From contig PQAK01000027.1 in NCBI GenBank assembly GCA_003105225.1, positions 1 through 13,835 of the forward strand: a stretch of 13,835 nucleotides of DNA, written 5' to 3'. The notes under the pieces are model-generated. The model did no database searches. It was not told the origin of the DNA and saw nothing but the letters and a program-made list of their open reading frames with translations. The number at the start of each line of letters is the position of its first letter. The stretch's first letter is position 1. The DNA comes from Deltaproteobacteria bacterium. Its GTDB lineage: Bacteria; Desulfobacterota; Deferrimicrobia; Deferrimicrobiales; Deferrimicrobiaceae. Both the position numbers and the translations under genes were made by a program. Shown here one piece after another: positions 1-6,448 of the stretch.

Positions 1-480
1 GTCGTCTTCTGCAAGACCGCGTCGCTCATCGCCGCGGCCGCCGAAACCGGGGCGGTGCTCGCCGGGGCCGACCCCGCGACGCGCAAGGCGATGTTCGGGT
101 TCGGGAAGTCGGTCGGGATCGCGTTCCAGCTGGTCGACGACATCCTCGACTTCACGGGGACCGAGAAGTCGCTCGGGAAGCGCCCCCTGCAGGATTTGCG
201 GGAGGGGAAGGTGACGCTTCCGCTCCTGCACGCGCTGCGCGAGGCGGGGGCCGCGGACCGCGAGCGGGCGCGGCGCGCCCTCGGGAAGAAGGAGCCCGCG
301 GACCGCGACGTCGCCTTCCTCGCCGGCCTGGTCGCCCGCCACGGCGGGATCGGGTACGCCGCCTCCCGGGCGAGGGAGTACGTCCGGCGCGGGAAGCGGT
401 ACCTCGCCGCCCTGCCCGATTCGACGGCCCGGTCCGCCCTGGTCGCCCTGTCCGACTACGTGGTCTCCCGAACGGCCTGA
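1..480 (+). CDS. Long-chain polyprenyl diphosphate synthase, C-terminal part (5' truncated)
   Basis: This is the C-terminal part of a trans-polyprenyl diphosphate synthase, which extends an allylic diphosphate with isopentenyl diphosphate units to make the side chain of quinones. Frame 1 is open from the first base of the window and ends at TGA 478-480. It opens with a K-T-A-S-L segment typical of the family. The second aspartate-rich motif, QLVDDILDF (about 127-153), binds Mg2+-diphosphate. It is followed by the family pattern GKRPLQDLREGKVTLPLL (about 175-228). The first Asp-rich motif and the N-terminal half lie upstream of the window. The GTG at 55 is internal and is not the start. Chain length (hepta-, octa- or longer) cannot be read from this part. 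The menaquinone genes at the far end of the window fit a quinone side-chain role. Confidence 0.9.
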   Translation, partial: VVFCKTASLIAAAAETGAVLAGADPATRKAMFGFGKSVGIAFQLVDDILDFTGTEKSLGKRPLQDLREGKVTLPLLHALREAGAADRERARRALGKKEPADRDVAFLAGLVARHGGIGYAASRAREYVRRGKRYLAALPDSTARSALVALSDYVVSRTA

Positions 481-487
481 TTCCGCC

Positions 488-516
488 TTGACGCACGGGA
501 CGCCGGACGGCAGAAT
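488..516 (+). promoter_or_regulatory. Candidate sigma70-type promoter before the B12 riboswitch
   Basis: TTGACG (488-493) and CAGAAT (511-516) are separated by 17 bases, a good -35/-10 spacing, just after the prenyl synthase stop codon. A start 6-8 bases after 516 would fall near 523. That would remove the GGTCT strand (517-521) that forms P1 of the riboswitch. Either the start site is slightly upstream or the real promoter lies elsewhere, so this is tentative. Confidence 0.3.
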
Positions 517-700
517 GGTCTTGCAGATCGGAACGTTCCCGCCGGGGCAAGGGAAGATGGTGCGAATCCATCGCTGCCCCGCAACTGTAACCGGCGACGA
601 AATCCGCGAATAAGCCACCGGGGGGGGACCCCCCAGGGAAGGCGCGGAGAGTAGGCTCGAACCGGAAGCCAGGAGACCGGCCCGACCGGGATTTTCCCGG
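517..700 (+). promoter_or_regulatory. Cobalamin (B12) riboswitch aptamer with L5-L13 kissing loop
   Basis: This untranslated RNA element binds a B12 form and controls the uptake operon downstream. The conserved core is clear: GGGAA (551-555), GGTG (559-562), AATCC (565-569), the family block CCCCGCAACTGTAA (577-590), CCAC (615-618), GGGAAGGC (636-643), and the B12 box with AGCCAGGAGACC (667-678). Visible stems are GGTCT 517-521 with AGACC 674-678 (P1), GGGGCA 544-549 with TGCCCC 575-580, GATGG 556-560 with CCATC 568-572, and a G/C peripheral hairpin at 620-634. CGG 592-594 pairs with CCG 604-606 to expose loop GAAAT (599-603). Downstream, CCGGG 686-690 pairs with CCCGG 696-700 to expose ATTTT (691-695). 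The two loops are complementary with one G-U pair, as in the L5-L13 kissing interaction known for this class. Neighbouring btuF, btuC, btuD, receptor and tonB genes confirm the ligand. The exact subtype (adenosyl- or aquo-cobalamin) is not clear. Confidence 0.93.
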
Positions 701-749
701 AACACCTTTCGCGGGCGAAGGGTCGGGACTGCGGGCGCTTGGCACATCC

Positions 750-800
750 TCCCCCCACTCTCTCTCCCGCGAAGGAGACGAGGCTGGGGGGATTTCTTTT
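750..800 (+). terminator. Riboswitch expression platform: intrinsic terminator hairpin
   Basis: TCCCCCCA (750-757) pairs perfectly with TGGGGGGA (785-792). The stem continues with CTC 758-760/GAG 780-782 and TCTCC 763-767/GGAGA 774-778, closing on a six-base loop (768-773). In total there are 16 pairs, with a two-base bulge (783-784) and a small internal loop. The run TTTCTTTT (793-800) follows at once, which makes this a standard Rho-independent terminator placed 72 bases after the B12 box. It should switch the btu operon off. Its 3' arm also contains the G-rich segment that would serve as ribosome-binding site for the TTG at 799, so folding would block translation as well. Confidence 0.72.
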
Positions 801-1770
801 GCTGCAAAATGATGACGGACGCGAGGGCGGAAGGCCGGCCGGGGTCGCCCGGGGATGCGCTCTCCTTCTCATCCTGCTGTCCTGCCCGGCTTTCGTTCCC
901 GGAGCGCGCGCCGCCGCCCCGGTCGAGATGAAGGACGACCGTGGGGTCGCCGTGCGGCTGCAGGCGGAGCCCCGCCGGCTGGTCTCTCTGGCACCGAGCC
1001 TGACCGAGATCGTCTTTCTCCTGGGGCAGGAAAAGAAGCTGGTCGGCGTCACCCGCTACTGCAACTACCCGCCCGAGGCGAAAACGCTGCCGAAGATCGG
1101 GGGGATCGCGGATCCCGACATCGAGCGGATCGTCGCGGCCGCCCCGGATCTCGTCCTGTGCACCACGGACGGAAACCCGAGGGAAAAGGTCCGGGCCCTC
1201 GAGGAGATGGGGATCCCGTGCTTCGCCGTCGGCCCCCAGGACCTCTCCGGCATCTACGCAGCCATCGAGCGGATCGGGAGGCTCCTGGGCGTTCCGGCCA
1301 GGGCCCGCCGGGAAGCGGACGCCTTGCGCATCCGTGCGAACCGGGCGGCGAACCGGGCGGCGGATCCCGCTCCCGGGGTTCTCTTCGTGGTGTCCACCTC
1401 GCCGATCATAGCGGCGGGGAATGCCACCTTCATGGACGAGCTCATCCGGCTCGCGGGTGGCAGGAATGCCGCCGCTTCGTTTTCCGGCCGGTACCCGAGG
1501 ATCACCGTGGAGGACCTGATCGCGGTGCGTCCCGACCTGATCTTCATCGCCGCGATGGAGGGCGTCGAATCGTTTCCCCCCGAAGTGAGCCGATGGAAGG
1601 AGATCCCCGCCTTCCGGGACGGTGAGATCGTGTCCCTCGACGGGGACCGGGTCACCCGGCCGGGGCCAAGGATGGTCGCGGCCCTGGAAGAGGTCTCTCG
1701 GGCCGTCTCCGCCTGGCGGAGGCGCCACGCAGGCGCAATCACGAAGGAGACCCGGGGGAAGGGGCGATGA
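799..1770 (+). CDS. btuF: Periplasmic cobalamin-binding protein BtuF
   Basis: This is the substrate-binding protein of a B12 ABC importer (helical-backbone, class III binding-protein fold). It collects cobalamin in the periplasm and delivers it to BtuCD. The mature part begins near the PVEMKDDRG stretch. RLVSLAPSLTEIVFLLG, then ADPDIERIVAAAPDLVL, and later IRLAGGRNAAA and DLIAVRPDLIFIAA are the family's conserved segments. The N-terminus has a hydrophobic run ALLLILLSC and an A-R-A site. This could be an ordinary signal peptide or, through L-L-S-C, a lipoprotein signal. The start is uncertain. The only standard in-frame start codons before the signal sequence are TTG 739 and TTG 799. I prefer 799 (323 aa) because GGGGGGA lies at 786-792, whereas 739 has no ribosome-binding site and lies before the terminator. 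The gene ends TGA 1768-1770, overlapping the next ATG. Heme or iron-chelate binding is possible in this family, but the riboswitch makes B12 the clear choice. Confidence 0.88.
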   Translation: MLQNDDGREGGRPAGVARGCALLLILLSCPAFVPGARAAAPVEMKDDRGVAVRLQAEPRRLVSLAPSLTEIVFLLGQEKKLVGVTRYCNYPPEAKTLPKIGGIADPDIERIVAAAPDLVLCTTDGNPREKVRALEEMGIPCFAVGPQDLSGIYAAIERIGRLLGVPARARREADALRIRANRAANRAADPAPGVLFVVSTSPIIAAGNATFMDELIRLAGGRNAAASFSGRYPRITVEDLIAVRPDLIFIAAMEGVESFPPEVSRWKEIPAFRDGEIVSLDGDRVTRPGPRMVAALEEVSRAVSAWRRRHAGAITKETRGKGR

Positions 1771-2771
1771 GGAGAACCGTTCCCATCCTTGCCGGGCTCC
1801 TCGGCGCCTTCCTGGGGGCGATCGCCCTGTCGGTATCGACCGGTCCCACGGCCGCCTCCCTGCGGCATGTCGTCGACGCGTTCGCCGAAAACGGGTGGAG
1901 CGGGATCGCCGGCGACGCCGGCGCCAAGGTCGTTCTCACGTTGCGGTTTCCCCGCGCGCTGCTGGGGGCGCTGGTGGGGGGCGCGCTCTCCGCCTCGGGG
2001 GTGGCCTTCCAGGCGCTGCTGCGCAATCCGCTGGCCGACCCGTACATCCTGGGGGTCTCCGGCGGAGCCGCCGTAGGGGCCCTGGCGGCATTCCTGCTGT
2101 TGCCTCCGGACTCCTTCCTTCCCCTTCCCCTGTGCGCCTTCCTGGGCGCCGCCCTGGCCGCATCGGGGGTCTTCCTCATCGCGCGCAGGCGCAGCGGAGT
2201 CTCCCGCGAGCGGCTCATCCTCATGGGGGTGGTGGTCGGAGCGTTCCTGAACGCCTTGATCATGCTCCTGGTGGCCTTGTCCCCGCCGGGGAAGATCCCG
2301 GGCGCCCTCTACTGGCTGATGGGGGACCTGGGGCTCGGGACCCTCCCTCGGGTCGGTGTGCTCCTGCCATACGTGGCCGCCGGGACCGGGATCCTGTTTC
2401 TCCTCTCCCGCGGTCTGGACCTCCTGCTGCTGGGGGACGAGCCGGCCTTCACCACCGGTCTCCCCGTCGAGAAAATGAAGACGGTCGTTTACCTGACCGC
2501 GTCCCTCCTCGCCGGCTCCGTGGTGGCGGTCTCCGGGCTCATCGGGTTCGTCGGGCTCATCGTCCCGCACGGGGCCAGGGCCCTCGTGGGATCCGGGCAT
2601 CGGCGCCTGCTCCCCGCCGCCTTCCTCCTCGGGGGGACGTTTCTCATCCTGGCGGATATCCTCGCCCGGACCGCTTCCCCCTCCGGCGAACTGCCGGTGG
2701 GGGCGGTGACCGCCCTGTCGGGGGCTCCCTTCTTCCTGTTCCTGCTGCGGCGCAACGGGTCGAAGCCATGA
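1767..2771 (+). CDS. btuC: Cobalamin ABC transporter permease BtuC (FecCD family)
   Basis: This is the inner-membrane permease that, as a dimer with BtuD, moves cobalamin into the cytoplasm. It has 334 residues, normal for the FecCD/BtuC family, and is very hydrophobic throughout, consistent with about ten membrane helices. The hallmark segment around residues 72-107 contains GALSASGVAFQALLRNPLADP followed by ILGVSGGAAVGAL. Near the C-terminus, IGFVGLIVPHGARALVG is the conserved block next to the cytoplasmic loop that contacts the ATPase. The ATG at 1767 overlaps the btuF stop as ATGA and is preceded by a purine-rich GGGGGAAGGGG stretch, so translation is probably coupled. The gene ends TGA 2769-2771, again overlapping the next start as ATGA. 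The family also carries siderophores and heme; the B12 assignment rests on the riboswitch and gene set. Confidence 0.93.
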   Translation: MRRTVPILAGLLGAFLGAIALSVSTGPTAASLRHVVDAFAENGWSGIAGDAGAKVVLTLRFPRALLGALVGGALSASGVAFQALLRNPLADPYILGVSGGAAVGALAAFLLLPPDSFLPLPLCAFLGAALAASGVFLIARRRSGVSRERLILMGVVVGAFLNALIMLLVALSPPGKIPGALYWLMGDLGLGTLPRVGVLLPYVAAGTGILFLLSRGLDLLLLGDEPAFTTGLPVEKMKTVVYLTASLLAGSVVAVSGLIGFVGLIVPHGARALVGSGHRRLLPAAFLLGGTFLILADILARTASPSGELPVGAVTALSGAPFFLFLLRRNGSKP

Positions 2772-3556
2772 GCGCCTCCTTGCTGTCGGCCAGGGGCATC
2801 TCCTTCCGTTACGGCGGCCGCGAGGTCCTCTCGGAGGTGGACCTGTCGGTGCGGGAGGGGGAGCTGGCCGTCCTGCTGGGGCCGAACGGCGCCGGGAAGA
2901 GCACGCTTCTCAAGCTCCTGTCCGGCCTTCTCCATCCGCAATCGGGGGAGGTGTTCCTGCAGGGGAGGCCGCCGGCGTCGTACGGCAGGCGGGAGATGGC
3001 GCGGCTTCTGTCCGTCGTGGGCCAGGACCCCCCCATCGACTTTCCGATGACCGTGGAGGAATTCGTCGGATTGGGCCGGTTTCCGCACCACGGGTTCTTC
3101 GGCGGATGGACGCCGGAAGACCGGGCGCAGACGGAACGGTCGCTGGAGATGACGGCGCTGTCCGCGCTGAAAAGAAGGGGGCTGGGGGAGATCTCGTCGG
3201 GAGAACGTCAGCGGGCCATGGTCGCGCGGGCGATCTGCCAGGGGGCCAAGGTGATGCTCCTGGACGAGCCGACGGCGTTTCTCGACCTTTATCACAGGGT
3301 CGCCTTCTACGAGGTGGTCGAACGATTGAAGGAGGGATGCGGCATCGGCGCCCTGGTCGCATCCCACGACCTGTCCCTTTGCGCGGAGTACGGGGAACGG
3401 ATCGTTCTCCTTTCCGGGGGAAAGGTGATGGCGTCGGGGAGACCGGAGGAAGTGCTGACCCCGGAGAACATCCGGCGAGCGTACGGCGTGACGGTGGCCT
3501 GCGACCGGAACCCGGCAACGGGCTCGGTCCGCGTGACGCCGCTGAAGGGACAGTAA
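2768..3556 (+). CDS. btuD: Cobalamin ABC transporter ATP-binding protein BtuD
   Basis: This is the cytoplasmic ATPase that powers BtuC. It has 262 residues, the usual size for a single-domain importer ATPase. The motifs appear in order: Walker A GPNGAGKST (38-46), Q-loop Gln 86 in VVGQDPP, signature ISSGERQR (142-149, with Ser in place of the more common Gly at the second position), Walker B VMLLDEPT (162-169), D-loop about 172-174, and switch His 200 in ASHD. The start is ATG 2768, in an ATGA overlap with the btuC stop. The same frame is open much further upstream, to about 1622, but that part is a non-coding shadow of btuF and btuC. A 63-base gap with a hairpin separates it from the receptor gene. 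Confidence 0.93.
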   Translation: MSASLLSARGISFRYGGREVLSEVDLSVREGELAVLLGPNGAGKSTLLKLLSGLLHPQSGEVFLQGRPPASYGRREMARLLSVVGQDPPIDFPMTVEEFVGLGRFPHHGFFGGWTPEDRAQTERSLEMTALSALKRRGLGEISSGERQRAMVARAICQGAKVMLLDEPTAFLDLYHRVAFYEVVERLKEGCGIGALVASHDLSLCAEYGERIVLLSGGKVMASGRPEEVLTPENIRRAYGVTVACDRNPATGSVRVTPLKGQ

Positions 3557-3580
3557 GGCGGACCGGAAGATAAGGCACGC

Positions 3581-3603
3581 CCCCGTCCTCGAAGAGGCCG
3601 GGG
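3581..3603 (+). other. Intercistronic GC-rich hairpin between btuD and the receptor gene
   Basis: CCCCGTCCTC (3581-3590) pairs with GAGGCCGGGG (3594-3603) around a GAA loop: nine pairs and one T/C mismatch. No T-run follows; instead a purine-rich ribosome-binding region (GGAGGGAGAGGAGGGGAG, 3602-3619) leads to ATG 3620. It therefore does not look like an intrinsic terminator. It may stabilise or mark a processed end of the receptor mRNA, or be incidental in GC-rich sequence. Confidence 0.45.
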
Positions 3604-3619
3604 AGGGAGAGGAGGGGAG

Positions 3620-5530
3620 ATGAGAGTCGCAAGGAGGATGCGGTGGGGGATCGCGGCGGGCATCGGCATCGCCGCGGCGGCGGTGCTGCCGGGAGCGGCG
3701 CTTGCCGAGGAGGCGACACGGCTGGAGCCGATCGTGGTCACCGCGACGCGCATCGAACAGAAGGCGTCGGAGCAGGCCTCCTCGGTCAGCGTGGTGACGC
3801 GCGAGGAGATCGACCTGTTGCATCCCGTCGTTGCCGGGGACGTCCTGCGAGGGCTCCCCGGCGTGGACGTCCAGCGGAGCGGCAGCCCGGGCAACAGGGA
3901 AAACATCAAGATCCGCGGGGGGTTGGCGGCGCACACCCTCGTGATGATCGACGGTTTCCCGGTGAACAGCCCAACGCTCGGATCGTTCGACATCGGCTCG
4001 CTGTCCGTGGAGGATTTCGAGCGCGTGGAGGTGGTTCGCGGCGCGCAGAGCGCCCTCTACGGCTCCGGCGCGATGGGAGGGGTGGTGAACTTCATCCCGC
4101 GGAAGGGGGAAGCGGGGCGGCAGGCCGGGCTGGGGCTTGCCGGGGGAAGCTTCAACTCCGTCCAGGGAAGCGCCTTCGCGCAGGGGGCGGGGAAGGATGG
4201 GAACGTCCGCCTGGGCGTCGGCGGATGGCGCAGCGACGGCACCCTCCCCAATGACGACACCTCCCTCGTTTCCTTCCTGGGGACGGGCGAGGCCGCGGTG
4301 GGCGCCCGCAACCGCCTGCATGCGATCGTCCTTGCCACGGAACAGGAGAAAGGGATCCCCATCGACTTCGGAAATCCCAGGGATGCCAATCACCGGTTGA
4401 ACCGGCGCGGTTTCCTGACCGGGGCCCGGTGGGAAACGAGCGTATCGAGGGCGGTCACGGTCTCCGCGTCGGGGATGGTGTTCGACGAATTCTTCCGCGA
4501 GAAGGACCCTGCCGACCCCGGGGAGGCCTTCCCCTTCGTGTTCGACGACGTGACCAAGACGCGGAAAATGGATTTCCGCCTCGAGGGCCGCTATTCCCCG
4601 GGACCGGTATCCACCACGTTCCTCGGGGTGGAGTACGAAAAGGACCATGCCACCGATACGTTCCGGTCGGAATTCAGCCCCAGCGACCTGGATGCATCGA
4701 CCTTCAACCGCTCGGTCTTCGTCCAGGAAGAATTCCGGCCGTGGAAGCACACGGGGGTGAGCCTGGGCGCCCGGCTGGACCGGAACTCGGAAGCGGGGAC
4801 GCAGTTCAACCCGAAGGCGGCCGCCTACCGGGAGTTCGGGAACGGGACGGTGCGGCTGCGCGGTGCGGTCGGGCGCGGCTTCCGCGTTCCGACGATCTCG
4901 GAGAAGCAGGACGTCTTCATCGGGAACCCGGCGCTCGCCCCCGAGGTGGTGATCTCGTACGAGGCGGGTTCGGACCTCGCGCTCGCCGCCAGGCGGGTCC
5001 GGCTGTCGGGGACCTATTTCTACCAGTCCTTCCGCGACCTGATCCAGTTCGACGCCACCGTCCCCGGCCCGCAGGGCTTCGGGCAGCTCCGGAACAGGGG
5101 CCGCGCTTTCTCGAGGGGAGTCGAGGCGGAGGCCACGATCCGCATCGCCTCCCGGGCGGAGGCGGAGGTTTCGTACACGTTCTCGGACACCTGGGACGGG
5201 GAGGGGAGAACGCGGATCATCGGCATTCCCGGGCACAAGGCGAGGGCCTCGCTGCTGGTACGGCCGGCCCCGCCGTTCCTGGTGCGGGCGGATTGGCTCG
5301 TGGAGAGCGATCAGATCGATGCCCCCCTGAACGGCACCGCCACCCGGCGTCCCGGCTTTGCCCGGGTGGACCTCTATTCGAAATACCGCTGGGTACTTGA
5401 CGACGCCGACTTCCGCGAGATCGCGCTGGTCGGCAGGATCCAGAACCTTCTGAACCGGAAATACGAGGAGCGGATCGAATTTCCCGCACCCGGCATCAAC
5501 TTCCTCCTGGGAGCCGAGTTGAAGATCTGA
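3620..5530 (+). CDS. btuB: TonB-dependent outer-membrane cobalamin receptor, BtuB-like
   Basis: This is an outer-membrane 22-strand beta-barrel receptor that takes up cobalamin with energy passed by TonB. It has 636 residues, close to E. coli BtuB. Residues 1-29 are a signal peptide (basic n-region, Ala/Gly/Ile-rich core, cleavage after A-L-A). The TonB box EPIVVTATR lies at about 36-44. The plug domain follows with LRGLPGVDVQRSG, NIKIRGG and VEVVRGAQSALYGSGAMGG, which are typical plug landmarks. The barrel contains GRGFRVPTISEK and ends with the last strands ILNRKYEER-type and FLLGAELKI. In the last two, the sequence visible is QNLLNRKYEER. A strong purine-rich ribosome-binding site sits just upstream of the ATG. 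Receptors of this size also carry iron chelates; the riboswitch-led operon with btuFCD is the reason for calling it a cobalamin receptor. Confidence 0.9.
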   Translation: MRVARRMRWGIAAGIGIAAAAVLPGAALAEEATRLEPIVVTATRIEQKASEQASSVSVVTREEIDLLHPVVAGDVLRGLPGVDVQRSGSPGNRENIKIRGGLAAHTLVMIDGFPVNSPTLGSFDIGSLSVEDFERVEVVRGAQSALYGSGAMGGVVNFIPRKGEAGRQAGLGLAGGSFNSVQGSAFAQGAGKDGNVRLGVGGWRSDGTLPNDDTSLVSFLGTGEAAVGARNRLHAIVLATEQEKGIPIDFGNPRDANHRLNRRGFLTGARWETSVSRAVTVSASGMVFDEFFREKDPADPGEAFPFVFDDVTKTRKMDFRLEGRYSPGPVSTTFLGVEYEKDHATDTFRSEFSPSDLDASTFNRSVFVQEEFRPWKHTGVSLGARLDRNSEAGTQFNPKAAAYREFGNGTVRLRGAVGRGFRVPTISEKQDVFIGNPALAPEVVISYEAGSDLALAARRVRLSGTYFYQSFRDLIQFDATVPGPQGFGQLRNRGRAFSRGVEAEATIRIASRAEAEVSYTFSDTWDGEGRTRIIGIPGHKARASLLVRPAPPFLVRADWLVESDQIDAPLNGTATRRPGFARVDLYSKYRWVLDDADFREIALVGRIQNLLNRKYEERIEFPAPGINFLLGAELKI

Positions 5531-5547
5531 GGGGAGCGTGCAAGGGG

Positions 5548-6378
5548 ATGGAAGCCGCGATGGGGACGATAAGGAAAGCGGGGAGCCCGGCGCCGGGGTT
5601 CGGATTGCCGCTGCTCGCCTCGGCGGCGGTGCACCTGGCTCTCGTTGCGGCCCTCCTGGCATGGGGCGCCATCGCAGCCCCGGATCTCCACGACGCCGTC
5701 CAGGTCGCCCTCGTCGAGGGAGCCGCCTTCCAGGGCCACGCGGAAGGGCCGGAAACCGCCACGCCGGCCGAAAGGACGGCGCGGATCGCCGGGATCCGTC
5801 CGCGCGCGATCCGCAGGGCGCCGCAGGCGTCAACGCCGGCGGGCGTCAACGCCGCTCTCCCGGAGTCGGTCGGCCGCGTTTCCTCCCTGCCGGGGCCTGC
5901 CGCCCCGTCCCCTGCGGACGGGATCCTGCGGGCAATGGATTCTCCCGTCACCGGGCCCGGCGGGCAGCTTTCCGGCGAGGTCGAGGGCGTGCTGCGGGGG
6001 GTGGGGATTCCGGGAGGCGGCCGCGCGCGGGGCGAACCGATGACCGCCGCCCTTCCGGCATCCCCCGGAGCCGGAAGCGGCGGGGGAAGCGGCGCCGCAA
6101 GCGGCGGGGGACGGGACGGAGCGGAGATCCGCCGCCTGCGGGAGCGGATCGAATCCCGCATCGTCTATCCCGAAGAGGCGATCCGCCGCGGACAGGAAGG
6201 GGAGGTGCTCCTGCGCATCCGCGTCGGCGAGGGGGGGATCCCGAAGGAAATCCGGGTGGCCAGGAGCAGCGGGGCGCGGACGCTCGACGAGGCTGCCCGG
6301 ACCGGAGTCGCCCGCGCCGCCCCCCTCCCGTCCACGGCCGGCTGGTTCGAGGTGCCGATCCGGTTTTCCCTAAGGTAG
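5548..6378 (+). CDS. tonB: TonB energy transducer
   Basis: TonB is anchored in the inner membrane and spans the periplasm to pass proton-motive energy to the receptor's TonB box. It has 276 residues. A single N-terminal membrane helix (about 18-43) contains S25-A-A-V-H29, the S-x-x-x-H motif that contacts ExbB/ExbD. The C-terminal domain (about 192-276) has the expected YPEEAIRRGQEGEVLLRIRV and ends in WFEVPIRFSLR. The middle linker is rich in Gly, Ala, Ser and Arg and lacks the Glu-Pro/Lys-Pro repeats of enteric TonB. The start is ATG 5548, with AGGGGAG at 5529-5535; ATG 5560 is an alternative. It lies 17 bases after the receptor gene, so it is probably a partner dedicated to B12 uptake. ExbB and ExbD are not in the window and must come from elsewhere. 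Confidence 0.9.
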   Translation: MEAAMGTIRKAGSPAPGFGLPLLASAAVHLALVAALLAWGAIAAPDLHDAVQVALVEGAAFQGHAEGPETATPAERTARIAGIRPRAIRRAPQASTPAGVNAALPESVGRVSSLPGPAAPSPADGILRAMDSPVTGPGGQLSGEVEGVLRGVGIPGGGRARGEPMTAALPASPGAGSGGGSGAASGGGRDGAEIRRLRERIESRIVYPEEAIRRGQEGEVLLRIRVGEGGIPKEIRVARSSGARTLDEAARTGVARAAPLPSTAGWFEVPIRFSLR

Positions 6379-6385
6379 ACTTGCT

Positions 6386-6419
6386 TTGCACCCTCCCCGG
6401 AAAGAGGATAGATTATAAT
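6386..6419 (+). promoter_or_regulatory. Candidate promoter for the dksA-like gene
   Basis: The 70-base gap after tonB is unusually AT-rich for this window and contains a perfect TATAAT (6414-6419). No good -35 lies 16-18 bases before it. TTGCAC (6386-6391) is 22 bases away, but it sits 17 bases before the weaker overlapping TAGATT (6409-6414). An inverted repeat, CCCCGGA (6395-6401) and TCCGGGG (6435-6441), brackets the -10 region. Expression of dksA separately from the B12 operon is likely. Confidence 0.45.
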
Positions 6420-6448
6420 GCTGTATAGCCGCTGTCCGGGGGCAGGTT

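Noticed and set aside
55..57. GTG 55 as start of the prenyl synthase
   Set aside because: The frame is open to the first base, and the residues before it (K-T-A-S-L) belong to the family, so the gene is truncated by the window edge.
739..798. TTG 739 as the btuF start
   Set aside because: No ribosome-binding site precedes it, the added residues are not signal-peptide-like, and it would put the terminator hairpin and U-tract inside the coding sequence. It cannot be fully excluded.
152..1052. Minus-strand open frames across the riboswitch and the btuF 5' end
   Set aside because: They are Arg/Pro-rich without domains and overlap a structured RNA and real genes on the other strand.
1622..2767. 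Upstream in-frame extension of btuD giving a 644-residue protein
   Set aside because: The added part is Arg/Pro/Gly-rich shadow sequence over btuF and btuC; the ABC ATPase domain starts cleanly at ATG 2768 in an ATGA overlap.
2489..5833. Very long open frame on the minus strand (over 1100 codons) across btuC, btuD, the receptor and tonB
   Set aside because: Its translation is low-complexity Arg/Pro/Gly-rich with no domain, and it lies opposite four well-supported genes. It is a typical antisense shadow of GC-rich coding DNA.
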